Part shown: one piece after another, positions 23,108 to 30,156 of the stretch | Layout: every line of letters begins with the position of its first letter | Position numbering within the stretch: the stretch's first letter is position 1 | Source of the DNA: Spirochaetota bacterium | GTDB lineage: Bacteria; Spirochaetota; Spirochaetia; SPDA01; JAJSAL01 | Assembly (NCBI GenBank): GCA_024274705.1 | Contig: JAJSAL010000084.1 | Coordinates: 1-35,522, forward strand | Reading direction: 5' to 3' | DNA length: 35,522 bases | Notes under the pieces: generated by a model | Seen by the model: the letters and a program-made list of their open reading frames with translations, nothing else | What the model was told of the DNA's origin: nothing | Databases searched by the model: none | Made by a program: the position numbers and the translations under genes

Positions 23108-24636
23108 TGGACACACTACTGGCCTTTGATCTGGGAACCGGCGGGAACAAGGCATCCCTCTACTCTGTAAGGGGAGAATGCCTGGCTTCGATTTTCGTTC
23201 CGTACAGCACGTATTACCCGGAAACAGGCTGGCATGAACAGAAACCCGAAGAGTGGTGGCAGGCTGTCTGTACGGGCACGAAACAGCTCCTCAGCACCGG
23301 GGGTGCTTCCCCCTCCTCGGTACGATGTATCGCCCTATCCGGTCAGAGCCTGGCTGTTGTACCCCTCGGCGCCGAAGGAAATCTCCTCCAGGCTCAGGTT
23401 CCCATCTGGTCGGACACACGGACCGGGGAACAGACCAAGGAGTATTTCGGCCGTATCGACCAGGAAACCTGGTACCGGCGTACGGGCAACGGATTCTCCA
23501 GGGAATGTTATTCCATCTTCAAGATCATGTGGTACAGGGATAATAATCCGGACATGTTCCGGAAGATCGACAAAATAGTCGGATCCAAAGATTATATCAA
23601 CTACCGTCTTACCGGTGTCATCAGTACGGATTATTCTTATGCCTCGGGTTCCGGTGTCTATAACCTGAAAGGATGGGATTACGATGATGAACTGCTGCAG
23701 GCAAGCGGTATTGACCGTGCCCTGCTGCCGGATATCGTACCTTCGACCCACACCCTGGGAACCCTGACCGGAGATGCCGCAGCACGTCTCGGCCTGGAGA
23801 CATCGGTAAAAGTAATGTGCGGAGGTGTGGATAACTCCTGCATGGCCCTGGGTGCCGGGAACACCCGGGGAGGTAAAGTATATCTCTCCCTGGGTTCATC
23901 AGCCTGGATAGCGATTTCCTCCAGGGACCCGGTGATTAACAGTGAAATTAAACCCTTCGTGTTTACCCATATTGTTCCGGAGATGTTCACCTCTGCAACT
24001 TCCATCTTTTCCGCCGGTTCGAGCTTTGCCTGGTTGAAAGATACGGTGTGTAAAGACCTGGTCCGGCAAGCGGAAGCTGAAGGGAAAGACCCTTTCGAAC
24101 TCATGACCATGGAAGCAGCCTCATCTCCTGTGGGAGCAAACAGGCTGTTCTTCAACCCGTCCCTGGCAGGCGGGTCTGCAGCCCACCTGGTTTCATATAT
24201 CCGGGGGGCTTTCTTAGGGTTGGATCTGCGTCACACCCGGGCGGACATGATCCGGGCTGTCATGGAAGGAATAGCAATGGACCTTGCGATCATGTATGAA
24301 AAACTAAAAACCATGTGCAAAGTAGAAGCAGAGGTACTGGTCGTAGGCGGCGGTGGAAAGAGCCCTTTCTGGAGGCAGCTGTTCGCCGATATCTGGGGAA
24401 CCGATTTCGTCAAGGCGGATATCGACCAGGAGGCAGCATCCCTGGGTGCTGCTGCCGTTGCAGCTGTGGGGGGCGGATACTGGGACGATTTAAACAGGGT
24501 CGATGAGATCATCCGTATCAAAAGCCGAGCCTGTCCTGAACCCCACAGAAGCAAACAATACAGATCGATACTGGAAACCTATAAAAAAACCTGGACTGTC
24601 CTGGCAGATACTGCTGAGATTATGAGCAGCCTGTAA
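23107..24636 (+). CDS. FGGY-family carbohydrate kinase (xylulokinase-like)
   Basis: This is a 509-aa kinase with normal length and both actin-fold halves. N-terminal phosphate-1 loop 'LLAFDLGTGGNKASLY'; 'QKPEEWWQAVC' and 'IALSGQSLAVVPL' follow, and 'VPIWSDTRTGEQ' is the sugar-contact strand. The C-terminal half has 'GGVDNSCMALGAG', 'LSLGSSAWIAIS' and the adenosine motif 'VLVVGGGGKSPFWRQLFADIWG'. Closest wording is xylulokinase, but FGGY members phosphorylate many ketoses and polyols, so the sugar is not fixed. It is coupled to the aldolase gene by a one-base overlap, so its product is probably the aldolase substrate. Confidence 0.9.
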   Translation: MDTLLAFDLGTGGNKASLYSVRGECLASIFVPYSTYYPETGWHEQKPEEWWQAVCTGTKQLLSTGGASPSSVRCIALSGQSLAVVPLGAEGNLLQAQVPIWSDTRTGEQTKEYFGRIDQETWYRRTGNGFSRECYSIFKIMWYRDNNPDMFRKIDKIVGSKDYINYRLTGVISTDYSYASGSGVYNLKGWDYDDELLQASGIDRALLPDIVPSTHTLGTLTGDAAARLGLETSVKVMCGGVDNSCMALGAGNTRGGKVYLSLGSSAWIAISSRDPVINSEIKPFVFTHIVPEMFTSATSIFSAGSSFAWLKDTVCKDLVRQAEAEGKDPFELMTMEAASSPVGANRLFFNPSLAGGSAAHLVSYIRGAFLGLDLRHTRADMIRAVMEGIAMDLAIMYEKLKTMCKVEAEVLVVGGGGKSPFWRQLFADIWGTDFVKADIDQEAASLGAAAVAAVGGGYWDDLNRVDEIIRIKSRACPEPHRSKQYRSILETYKKTWTVLADTAEIMSSL

Positions 24637-24736
24637 CCCCGAAATACGTTCGCCGGTAGTATCGAAAGGGGGCAGGGAGGGCAATAATTCTTAACAGAAA
24701 AGACGACGGGTCATCGAATAAAATCCGTTTCCCGGG

Positions 24737-24742
24737 TATAAT
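24737..24742 (+). promoter_or_regulatory. -10 box of a near-leaderless promoter for the CDF gene
   Basis: TATAAT lies 8 bases before the ATG at 24751, with no Shine-Dalgarno sequence between. The -35 position (24714-24719) is weak. The message would start at or next to the start codon. 24637-24736 otherwise holds nothing I can identify. Confidence 0.4.
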
Positions 24743-24750
24743 AACCGAAC

Positions 24751-25674
24751 ATGATTGACGAACGCGCACGGATAATCAAGACGGCATCGTGGGTTGGAAT
24801 TATCGGGAACGGAATACTTGCTCTTCTTAAGGTATCAACCGGCCTCTACACCGGAAGCCTTTCTGTTATCGTAGACGGCATAGACAGTACATCAGATATT
24901 GCCATGTCGATTATCTCCCTCTTTACCGCCATTATCATCTCCAAACCTCCGGACCCGGAGCATCCATATGGGCACTTCCGGGCAGAGGCGATTGCTACCT
25001 CGATCATGTCCTTCGTGATGTTTATCGTAGGATTTGAACTGTTGCGCAGTTCAGTATCAGGACTTATTCATCCGGTTACCAGGGGAATACCCCCCACCTT
25101 GACGCTGTATGTTATCGGTATTTCCATCCTGGGTAAAATACTGCTGTCCGTCTATCTCCGAAAAGTCGGTAACCGTATCGACAGCGGGATCCTCATCGCC
25201 AACAGCAAAAACATGCAGAATGATGTGCTCATTTCAACCGGTGTACTCGGCGGACTTGTATTCATCGTCTTTCTGCGCATTCCTGTAATAGACAATATTA
25301 TCGCCCTGATGATCAGCTGCTGGATCATGTTCACCGCGGTACGTATTTTCCTGGAAATAAATACGGAACTCATGGACGGAGTGAAAGATCAATCGGTATA
25401 TAACTGTATCTTTGAAGCGCTTAAAACGACCAAGGGTGCGATAAATCCTCACAGGACACGGGTAAGAAAACTATCTTCTCTCTACATGATCGATCTCGAC
25501 ATCGAGGTCGACGGGTCCATGAGTGTTACCGATGCCCACGATATTGCCATTGAGGTAGAGCGTACGATAAAAAAACAGCTCCCCAACGTGTACGACATCA
25601 TGGTCCATGTGGAACCCAGGGGAAATATCGAGGAAAAAGAAAAATACGGCATATCCCACTCGGATATGGATTAA
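24751..25674 (+). CDS. Cation diffusion facilitator (CDF) metal transporter
   Basis: This is a 307-aa protein with six membrane spans and a C-terminal cytoplasmic ferredoxin-like domain ending 'NVYDIMVHVEPRG'. The span-2 metal site reads 'VDGIDSTSDIAMS' (D-x3-D type) and is followed by 'DPEHPYGHFRAEAIATS', a signature of the family. In span 5, where the usual site is H-x3-D, the sequence is 'NMQNDVLIS', so Asn replaces His. Non-His variants are reported in manganese-transporting CDFs, so Mn2+ (or Fe2+) export is a better guess than Zn2+, but this is inference. It stands alone. Confidence 0.88.
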   Translation: MIDERARIIKTASWVGIIGNGILALLKVSTGLYTGSLSVIVDGIDSTSDIAMSIISLFTAIIISKPPDPEHPYGHFRAEAIATSIMSFVMFIVGFELLRSSVSGLIHPVTRGIPPTLTLYVIGISILGKILLSVYLRKVGNRIDSGILIANSKNMQNDVLISTGVLGGLVFIVFLRIPVIDNIIALMISCWIMFTAVRIFLEINTELMDGVKDQSVYNCIFEALKTTKGAINPHRTRVRKLSSLYMIDLDIEVDGSMSVTDAHDIAIEVERTIKKQLPNVYDIMVHVEPRGNIEEKEKYGISHSDMD

Positions 25675-25795
25675 AACCGGTTGATTTTTCAACGCCTCCA
25701 CCGGCATAGAGCTGCTTTTTTTACATGCAGCTCCGGGTTCCATGAATTCCGTCATGTTTCGTATCAATTGATACTGCAGGAAAACAGTCAATCGG

Positions 25796-25824
25796 TTTAC
25801 AATGCTCCTTATACGTGATATATC
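25796..25824 (+). promoter_or_regulatory. Putative promoter of the beta-propeller lipoprotein
   Basis: TTTACA (25796-25801) and TATATC (25819-25824) are 17 bp apart. The expected start is near 25831, about 10 bases before the ATG at 25841, with no clear ribosome site: again a short leader. Confidence 0.4.
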
Positions 25825-25840
25825 TGCATCTCCACCGTAG

Positions 25841-26941
25841 ATGAAACGTTGTAAGATTCTCGCAACATGCATCCTTACCGCCTCTGCCGTTATCTCCATA
25901 CTTTCCTGCGCAACAACGGGAACAGGCACCGGTCTCCCTTCGGAACCCCCCGGGGTATATCTCAAACTGATCAATACATACAAAACAGGCGGTCCTGTGT
26001 ATTCCACGCCGGTGGTAACCAGTGAAAACACGGTAGCCGTCGGTTCCCATGACAAGTCCGTGTACTTTTTTACCCCGGAAGGGGAACTGATAAAAAGGTT
26101 CAAGACCCTGGGCTGGGTCCACGCGACCCCGGAAGAGCTCTCGGGTAAGCGCATATCTATAGGTTCATACGACGGACACATCTATTTCTTCGATCTGAAT
26201 GGTGAATATATCTATTCCATACAGCCCGGGGGGACGATATTTACCAACACCGTGGAACTTTCCGATGGGACCCTGGTCTTCGGAACCAACCGGGGCCGCA
26301 TAGTATTTTACGACCCGCAATCGGGGATACAGAAACGTATCAGGACGGGAAAGCTGAGTCATGGAAGCCCGTCAGTACTCTCAGGTGACCTGGTTGCCGT
26401 CGGCACTAATGACAAGTATATCTACCTCATCGACAGCAATGGGGACGTTGCACACCGTATCGAAACGAACGGGTGGATTATGCACTCTCAACCCCTGGAG
26501 CTGAGTAACGGGAATATAGCCGTCGGCTCCTACGATGGATACCTCTATATTTTCAACAGGCAGGGGGAGATTGTCAGTGCGTATAAAACCGGCGGACGGG
26601 TCCATGCATCGCCGTTAGAAACGGCCGGGGGTCATATCGTGTTCGGTTCGTTTGACGGCTATGTGTACTTTCTCGAACCCGACGGCACGCTGTATACGAA
26701 ATTTAAAACAGCGGGGAAAGTAGTAGCATCCCCGGCGCTGACGGGCACCGGCCTCATCGTGATCGGGTCTTTCGATAAAACATTGTATCTTCTCTCCCAG
26801 GACGGGAACCTTATAGCCTCCTACGACCTCGGTGAAAGGATATTCTCCTCTCCGGCAGTAGCAGAAGGAGATATCATCATATGTCCGACAATTCAGGGAA
26901 ATGTATACTTTTTCCGTCTGGACGATGAGGCACCGGAATAA
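25841..26941 (+). CDS. PQQ/WD40-like beta-propeller lipoprotein (BamB-like repeats)
   Basis: This is a 366-aa protein with a lipoprotein signal: hydrophobic 'ILTASAVISILSC' with Cys23. The rest is a tandem of about eight units of about 40 residues, each containing a strand such as 'VAVGSHDKSVYFF', 'ISIGSYDGHIYFF', 'VAVGTNDKYIYLI', 'IAVGSYDGYLYIF' and 'IVFGSFDGYVYFL', with 'KT.GRVHASP'-like loops between. That is the repeat of PQQ-dehydrogenase/BamB propellers. No enzyme residues are seen; a scaffolding role in the periplasm or at the outer membrane is inferred. It converges with mutY, 2 bases apart. Confidence 0.85.
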   Translation: MKRCKILATCILTASAVISILSCATTGTGTGLPSEPPGVYLKLINTYKTGGPVYSTPVVTSENTVAVGSHDKSVYFFTPEGELIKRFKTLGWVHATPEELSGKRISIGSYDGHIYFFDLNGEYIYSIQPGGTIFTNTVELSDGTLVFGTNRGRIVFYDPQSGIQKRIRTGKLSHGSPSVLSGDLVAVGTNDKYIYLIDSNGDVAHRIETNGWIMHSQPLELSNGNIAVGSYDGYLYIFNRQGEIVSAYKTGGRVHASPLETAGGHIVFGSFDGYVYFLEPDGTLYTKFKTAGKVVASPALTGTGLIVIGSFDKTLYLLSQDGNLIASYDLGERIFSSPAVAEGDIIICPTIQGNVYFFRLDDEAPE

Positions 26942-26943
26942 AA

Positions 26944-27777
26944 TCAGCTCTCCGTCAAACGAACGTCTGCATCCTCACACACGAGAAATCCCTCTTTTTC
27001 CAGGGCTTCCAGGCAGTACGTGATTCTCTCCTCCGGCGCCTGCAGGTTTTTCCCCAACGCTTCCCATTCCACCTTTCCATGCTGTGCAAGATACCGTAAA
27101 ATCTTTCCCCGAAGCTGCCGGTTCGAGTGTTGAAAAGGTTTCTGCCGGCTGTAGTGAGCACTTCTCCGGTTTGGATTAACATTCTCTTTTGCCAGCTTCA
27201 CCCCATAATCCATCAGCGCGTTGTACCACCTCCGGGGGTTTTCAATGAACAGGGTCGCTTCCACCCAGGGAAGAATGCGCGAATCGGAGATTTTCAGCTC
27301 TTCCGGAAAATAGAAATGAAGATAGACCCTGCGTATATTCGTTTCGATGAACACGACAGGTTTGTTGAAAGCGAATACGGCTATGGAACGGGCCGTGGCA
27401 GGCCCTACCATGGGAAACGATTCCAGCAGTTTCGGATCGTCCGGAAGGCTGCCGTTGTACTCCTCCATGACCTGTACTGCAATCTCCTTAAGCGCCTTCA
27501 CCCTCCGGTGATATCCCATCCCCTGCCACACCCGTAATACATCCTGCAGGGATGCCAGACTCAGGGATTCAAAGGTTGGAAAAGCGGCCAGAAACCGGGG
27601 ATAAGCTTCTGTTACCCTCCCTGCCTGGGTCTGCTGAAGCATGATTTCCGATACCAGTATCCTGTAGGGATCCCGGGTGTCTCTCCAGGGGAACTCTCTG
27701 CCAAAGAGAGTGTAATAGGAAAGAATCTCATGCTGAAAACGATCAATTTCTTTTCGGGACAGGGTTGTGTCTATCAC
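26944..27777 (-). CDS. MutY-like A/G-specific adenine glycosylase lacking the Fe-S cluster
   Basis: This is a 277-aa HhH-GPD DNA glycosylase. It starts with GTG at 27777, behind AGGGTG. 'FPWRDTRDPYRILVSEIMLQQTQ' type sequence (seen here in parts) contains the MutY adenine-pocket Glu44 and 'LQQTQ'. The HhH hairpin is 'LESFPMVGPATARSIA' and the catalytic-Asp position reads Glu145 in 'FIETNIRRV'. The region after 'WYNALMDYGVKLA' has no Cys4 cluster site (C-x6-C-x2-C-x5-C) but 'NPNRRSAHYSRQ'. Cluster-less members exist in several lineages. It removes A opposite 8-oxoG. It follows the TauE fragment on the same strand. Activity with Glu for Asp is uncertain. Confidence 0.8.
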   Translation of the reverse strand: MIDTTLSRKEIDRFQHEILSYYTLFGREFPWRDTRDPYRILVSEIMLQQTQAGRVTEAYPRFLAAFPTFESLSLASLQDVLRVWQGMGYHRRVKALKEIAVQVMEEYNGSLPDDPKLLESFPMVGPATARSIAVFAFNKPVVFIETNIRRVYLHFYFPEELKISDSRILPWVEATLFIENPRRWYNALMDYGVKLAKENVNPNRRSAHYSRQKPFQHSNRQLRGKILRYLAQHGKVEWEALGKNLQAPEERITYCLEALEKEGFLVCEDADVRLTES

Positions 27778-27792
27778 GGCGGCAACACCCTG

Positions 27793-27936
27793 CTATTTCA
27801 TTACCACATTGGCGATCATTAAATAAAGACACGGGTTGCCACGGAAACTCTGCCGGGCACCTTCCACCCCGGAGGCCATCGCTATGGTTGCAATGACGAT
27901 TGCGGCAGGCAACATGAACCAGAATTCAAAACTCAT
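27793..27936 (-). pseudogene. N-terminal fragment of a TauE/SafE-family transporter
   Basis: A 47-codon frame has a good ribosome site (AAGGAG) before ATG 27936. Residues 1-27 ('MSFEFWFMLPAAIVIATIA', then 'MASGVEGA') match the start of sulfite-exporter-type TauE/SafE proteins, which normally run on for about 250 residues. Here the frame changes to 'RQSFRGNPC' and then stops at 27793-27795. It is a truncated remnant, probably from an internal deletion. It lies 15 bases upstream of the mutY start, so it may simply act as its leader. Confidence 0.5.
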
Positions 27937-27951
27937 TATCTCTACTCCTTG

Positions 27952-28050
27952 TTATATCAGCTCCGGCGGCATATACCCACTCAGCGCCCGGGAGGCATCA
28001 TCTCCTGAATCACCATCTTCCGGCTCGATCTCTCCCCGGGGGATACATCT
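27952..28050 (-). pseudogene. Short C-terminal remnant upstream of the TauE fragment
   Basis: A minus-strand frame of 32 codons ends with 'SGYMPPELI' and stops at 27952-27954, 15 bases before the TauE start. It looks like the end of an upstream cistron whose body has been lost (an in-frame TAG lies at 28053-28051). The acidic 'EPEDGDSGDD' stretch is not diagnostic. I do not recognise it. The rest of 28051-28189 shows nothing I can identify. Confidence 0.25.
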
Positions 28051-28189
28051 CTACCGATCCCCCTATATCTCACATCCGGAAATAACGTATTTATCCAGCC
28101 TACTTCATTTCGGCTTAAAAAGCTAAAGACTTGTTTTCGTATTCTCAATAATAGATACTTTATTCGAAGAGGTTTTTAAGAATCTCTCC

Positions 28190-28206
28190 TTTTAACGTTG
28201 TTAAAA
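28190..28206. promoter_or_regulatory. Perfect 7-3-7 inverted repeat upstream of the oxidoreductase pseudogene
   Basis: TTTTAAC, GTT, GTTAAAA. It lies 39 bases before the ATG at 28245 and could be an operator. No regulator gene is adjacent. Confidence 0.4.
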
Positions 28207-28244
28207 GTAAAACGCAGGTACAGCAGGAGTGTTAGGAACGTATT

Positions 28245-28653
28245 ATGAAAACATACGACATTATTCTGGTAGGAACCGGTCAGGCTACCGGGACGATACT
28301 GCCTGATTTACTCGACCTGAACTTCAACATAGGTATTGTTGAATCGGACAAAACAGGGGGAACCTGCGTCAACTGGGGATGTACCGGTTTTTATCACGGC
28401 CAGGCATCGTTTCTTGATGATCACACCATAAAGGTGGGGGATGAAACGTTGTACGGCGACAAAATCATCATCCACACCGGCACCCGTGCCCGGATACCCC
28501 AGGGTCACAGGGATCGATACTGTTCTATGGCTCGACAATAAGGGTATCCTCGCACTCAAGGAACTGCCTGAACACCTGTTAGTGGTGGGCGGGTCCTATA
28601 CAGGTCTTTAGTTCGCCCAGGCGTTCTGGATTTTTGCCGATTTAAAACCATAA
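28245..28653 (+). pseudogene. FAD/NAD pyridine-nucleotide-disulfide oxidoreductase (mercuric-reductase/Lpd type), degraded
   Basis: The start is typical: 'YDIILVGTGQATGTILP' (FAD-binding loop) and 'GGTCVNWGCT', which holds the two redox cysteines. After that the expected 'PTK...' segment of about 75 residues is missing and the sequence continues at 'GFYHGQASFLDDHTIKVG'. At about base 28500-28510 the frame shifts by one; the other frame carries on with 'GIDTVLWLDNKGILALKEL' and 'LLVVGGSYTGL', then a TAG (28609-28611) where 'EFAQ' is expected, and ends at 28651-28653. So there is an internal deletion, a frameshift and a nonsense codon. The C-terminal dimerisation domain is gone. It is clearly dead. 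Confidence 0.85.
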
Positions 28654-28673
28654 TACGCAAGGGAAGGAAAACA

Positions 28674-29105
28674 ATGGAAATTCACGAAGATAACGGCAAG
28701 GAGAGTTTAAAAGAGTTTAAAAACTCGTTTTCCTATGGGAAACGGAATGATCTCAATTTTAAATTTCTCTCTCATATGAACGATAGAAACGCAGCCGACT
28801 TCTTACAGGGGCTCCTTGCGAAAACAGGAGCTTCCCTGAATGACGGCAGCTTCACCCGTGTTATCGAACATCTGGTCCAGGGACAAATAGAGGCATATGC
28901 AGGTCCGGCACAATTCACCTACACCGAAAGGCCGTTTGTTCAGTTTCGAAAAGATCTTTCCCGGGCTAAAATCGGCCTTTTTACCTCTACCGGTCACTTC
29001 GTAGCAGGCGAAGACCCTAAGCCGTTTGGTATCCCGGATATGCCCCAGGATGAAGCCCCGGGCATCCTGTATTCTGCGGAACCGTATTTACACGGTGTAC
29101 CCTGA
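28674..29105 (+). CDS. Short GrdB-like (glycine/sarcosine/betaine reductase B family) protein, probably truncated
   Basis: This is a 143-aa protein, with GGGAAGG before the ATG. The segment 'AKIGLFTSTGHFVAGEDPKPFG' matches the conserved 'alisTaGhf..gd.pepfg' region of the GrdB/PrdB-like family, and 'PFVQFRKDLSRAKI' precedes it as usual. No UGA codon (selenocysteine) is visible within the frame. Full-length members continue for about 100 residues with 'VRHPGYD' and 'VVFP' motifs; neither is present, so the protein is probably cut at its C-terminus. It adjoins the degraded oxidoreductase, and both are likely fossil parts of one lost cluster. Whether it is expressed is unknown. 29106-29150 holds nothing else. 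Confidence 0.4.
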   Translation: MEIHEDNGKESLKEFKNSFSYGKRNDLNFKFLSHMNDRNAADFLQGLLAKTGASLNDGSFTRVIEHLVQGQIEAYAGPAQFTYTERPFVQFRKDLSRAKIGLFTSTGHFVAGEDPKPFGIPDMPQDEAPGILYSAEPYLHGVP

Positions 29106-29150
29106 TTAAAATCGATGAAGAAGTTTACTTTACCCGGTACAGCTATTCCC

Positions 29151-29179
29151 TTGACTTATGCTATCCCGGCTCATATGTT
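29151..29179 (+). promoter_or_regulatory. Putative promoter of the osmoprotectant ABC operon
   Basis: TTGACT (29151-29156) and TATGTT (29174-29179) are 17 bp apart. AAAAAGGAGA lies just before the ATG at 29209. It falls right after the GrdB-like remnant. Confidence 0.5.
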
Positions 29180-29208
29180 ATTGGTACGTACCTAAAAAGG
29201 AGATAAAA

Positions 29209-30147
29209 ATGGCAAAAAAAATAAGCATAATCCTGCTCTTTCTGTTTCTGAGCCTTTCTTTTGTATTCGCGGGAGGAACCGGTGAGAAAGGTATAGTAAA
29301 AACCCCAGTAGTGGTTGGTTCCAAGATAGACACAGAGGGGGCGTTACTCGGCCAGATGATCGTAAAAGTGCTGGAAGCAAACGGCATACCCACGGAAGAC
29401 AGAACAGAATTCGGTCCTACCGACGTGATCCGCAAGGCCATAAGCAGCGGGGAGATCGATATTTACCCGGAGTACACAGGGAACGGACAGTTCTTCTTTT
29501 CCAGCAACGAGCCGGAAATCTGGAAAAACCCTAAGCTCGGGTATGAGAAGGTGAAACAGCTCGACTACGATGCCAATAAAGTGGTCTGGCTGACACCCGC
29601 CCCTGCGAACAACACATGGGCAATAGCAGTCCGGCGGGACCTGGCCGAAATAGAAGGGCTTAAAACACTGGAAGATCTGGCAGACTATGCAAACGGCGGA
29701 GGGGATATCAAGATAGCCTGTTCCGAGGAGTTCGCAACCAGTCCGGCAGCCCTCCCGGCATTCGAGGAAGCCTACGGTTTCAAGCTGACGAAAGAGCAGC
29801 TTCTGATCCTGGCCGGAGGGAACACGGCGCAGACGGAAAAGGCGGCAGCAGAACAGACGGACGGGGTGAATTTTGCCATGGCTTACGGCACAGACGGATC
29901 CATAGCAGCTTTCAAACTCCTCGTTCTGGAAGACACGAAAGAGGTGCAGCCGGTGTATGAACCGGCGCCGATTATCCGCGAAGGTGTACTGGAAATGTAT
30001 CCCGATATAGAAAAGATCCTGAAACCGGTTTTTCTCTCCCTGGACCTGGTGAAACTCCAGTCCCTGAACGGAAAAATTGTAGTCGAAGGACAGGACGCCG
30101 GGGCAGTGGCGGAAGAGTATCTGAAGGCACATAACTTCCTGAAATAA
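29209..30147 (+). CDS. osmF: Glycine-betaine/choline-type ABC substrate-binding protein
   Basis: This is a 312-aa secreted protein from the ATG at 29209, chosen for AAAAGGAGA and an immediate signal peptide ('SFVFA' then GGTGEKG); the longer frame from 29158 adds an unlikely leader. OpuAC-type marks: 'VVVGSKIDTEGALLGQMIV', 'EIDIYPEYTGNG', 'DYDANKVVWLTPAPANNTWAI' (in parts) and 'LKTLEDLADYA'. It is the binding component of an OsmF/YehZ-type system for quaternary amines; the E. coli homologue binds betaine weakly. No lipobox. The gene order that follows, permease-ATPase-permease, is that of yehZYXW. Confidence 0.88.
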   Translation: MAKKISIILLFLFLSLSFVFAGGTGEKGIVKTPVVVGSKIDTEGALLGQMIVKVLEANGIPTEDRTEFGPTDVIRKAISSGEIDIYPEYTGNGQFFFSSNEPEIWKNPKLGYEKVKQLDYDANKVVWLTPAPANNTWAIAVRRDLAEIEGLKTLEDLADYANGGGDIKIACSEEFATSPAALPAFEEAYGFKLTKEQLLILAGGNTAQTEKAAAEQTDGVNFAMAYGTDGSIAAFKLLVLEDTKEVQPVYEPAPIIREGVLEMYPDIEKILKPVFLSLDLVKLQSLNGKIVVEGQDAGAVAEEYLKAHNFLK

Positions 30148-30156
30148 TACTTTCTT

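Noticed and set aside
12504..24636. True Lsr (autoinducer-2) operon
   Set aside because: Gene count is similar, but the kinase reads as xylulokinase-like, the aldolase as DeoC-like rather than LsrF-like, and there is no LsrG or LsrR (the regulator is GntR/UTRA).
25471..26181. Minus-strand open frame of 236 codons
   Set aside because: Overlaps the CDF and beta-propeller genes, both recognisable on the plus strand.
28674..29105. Selenoprotein (GrdB has Sec)
   Set aside because: No in-frame TGA occurs before the stop, so no selenocysteine is present in the part that remains.
29344..30132. Minus-strand open frame of 262 codons
   Set aside because: Antisense to the osmoprotectant-binding protein; Cys/Phe-rich with no domain.
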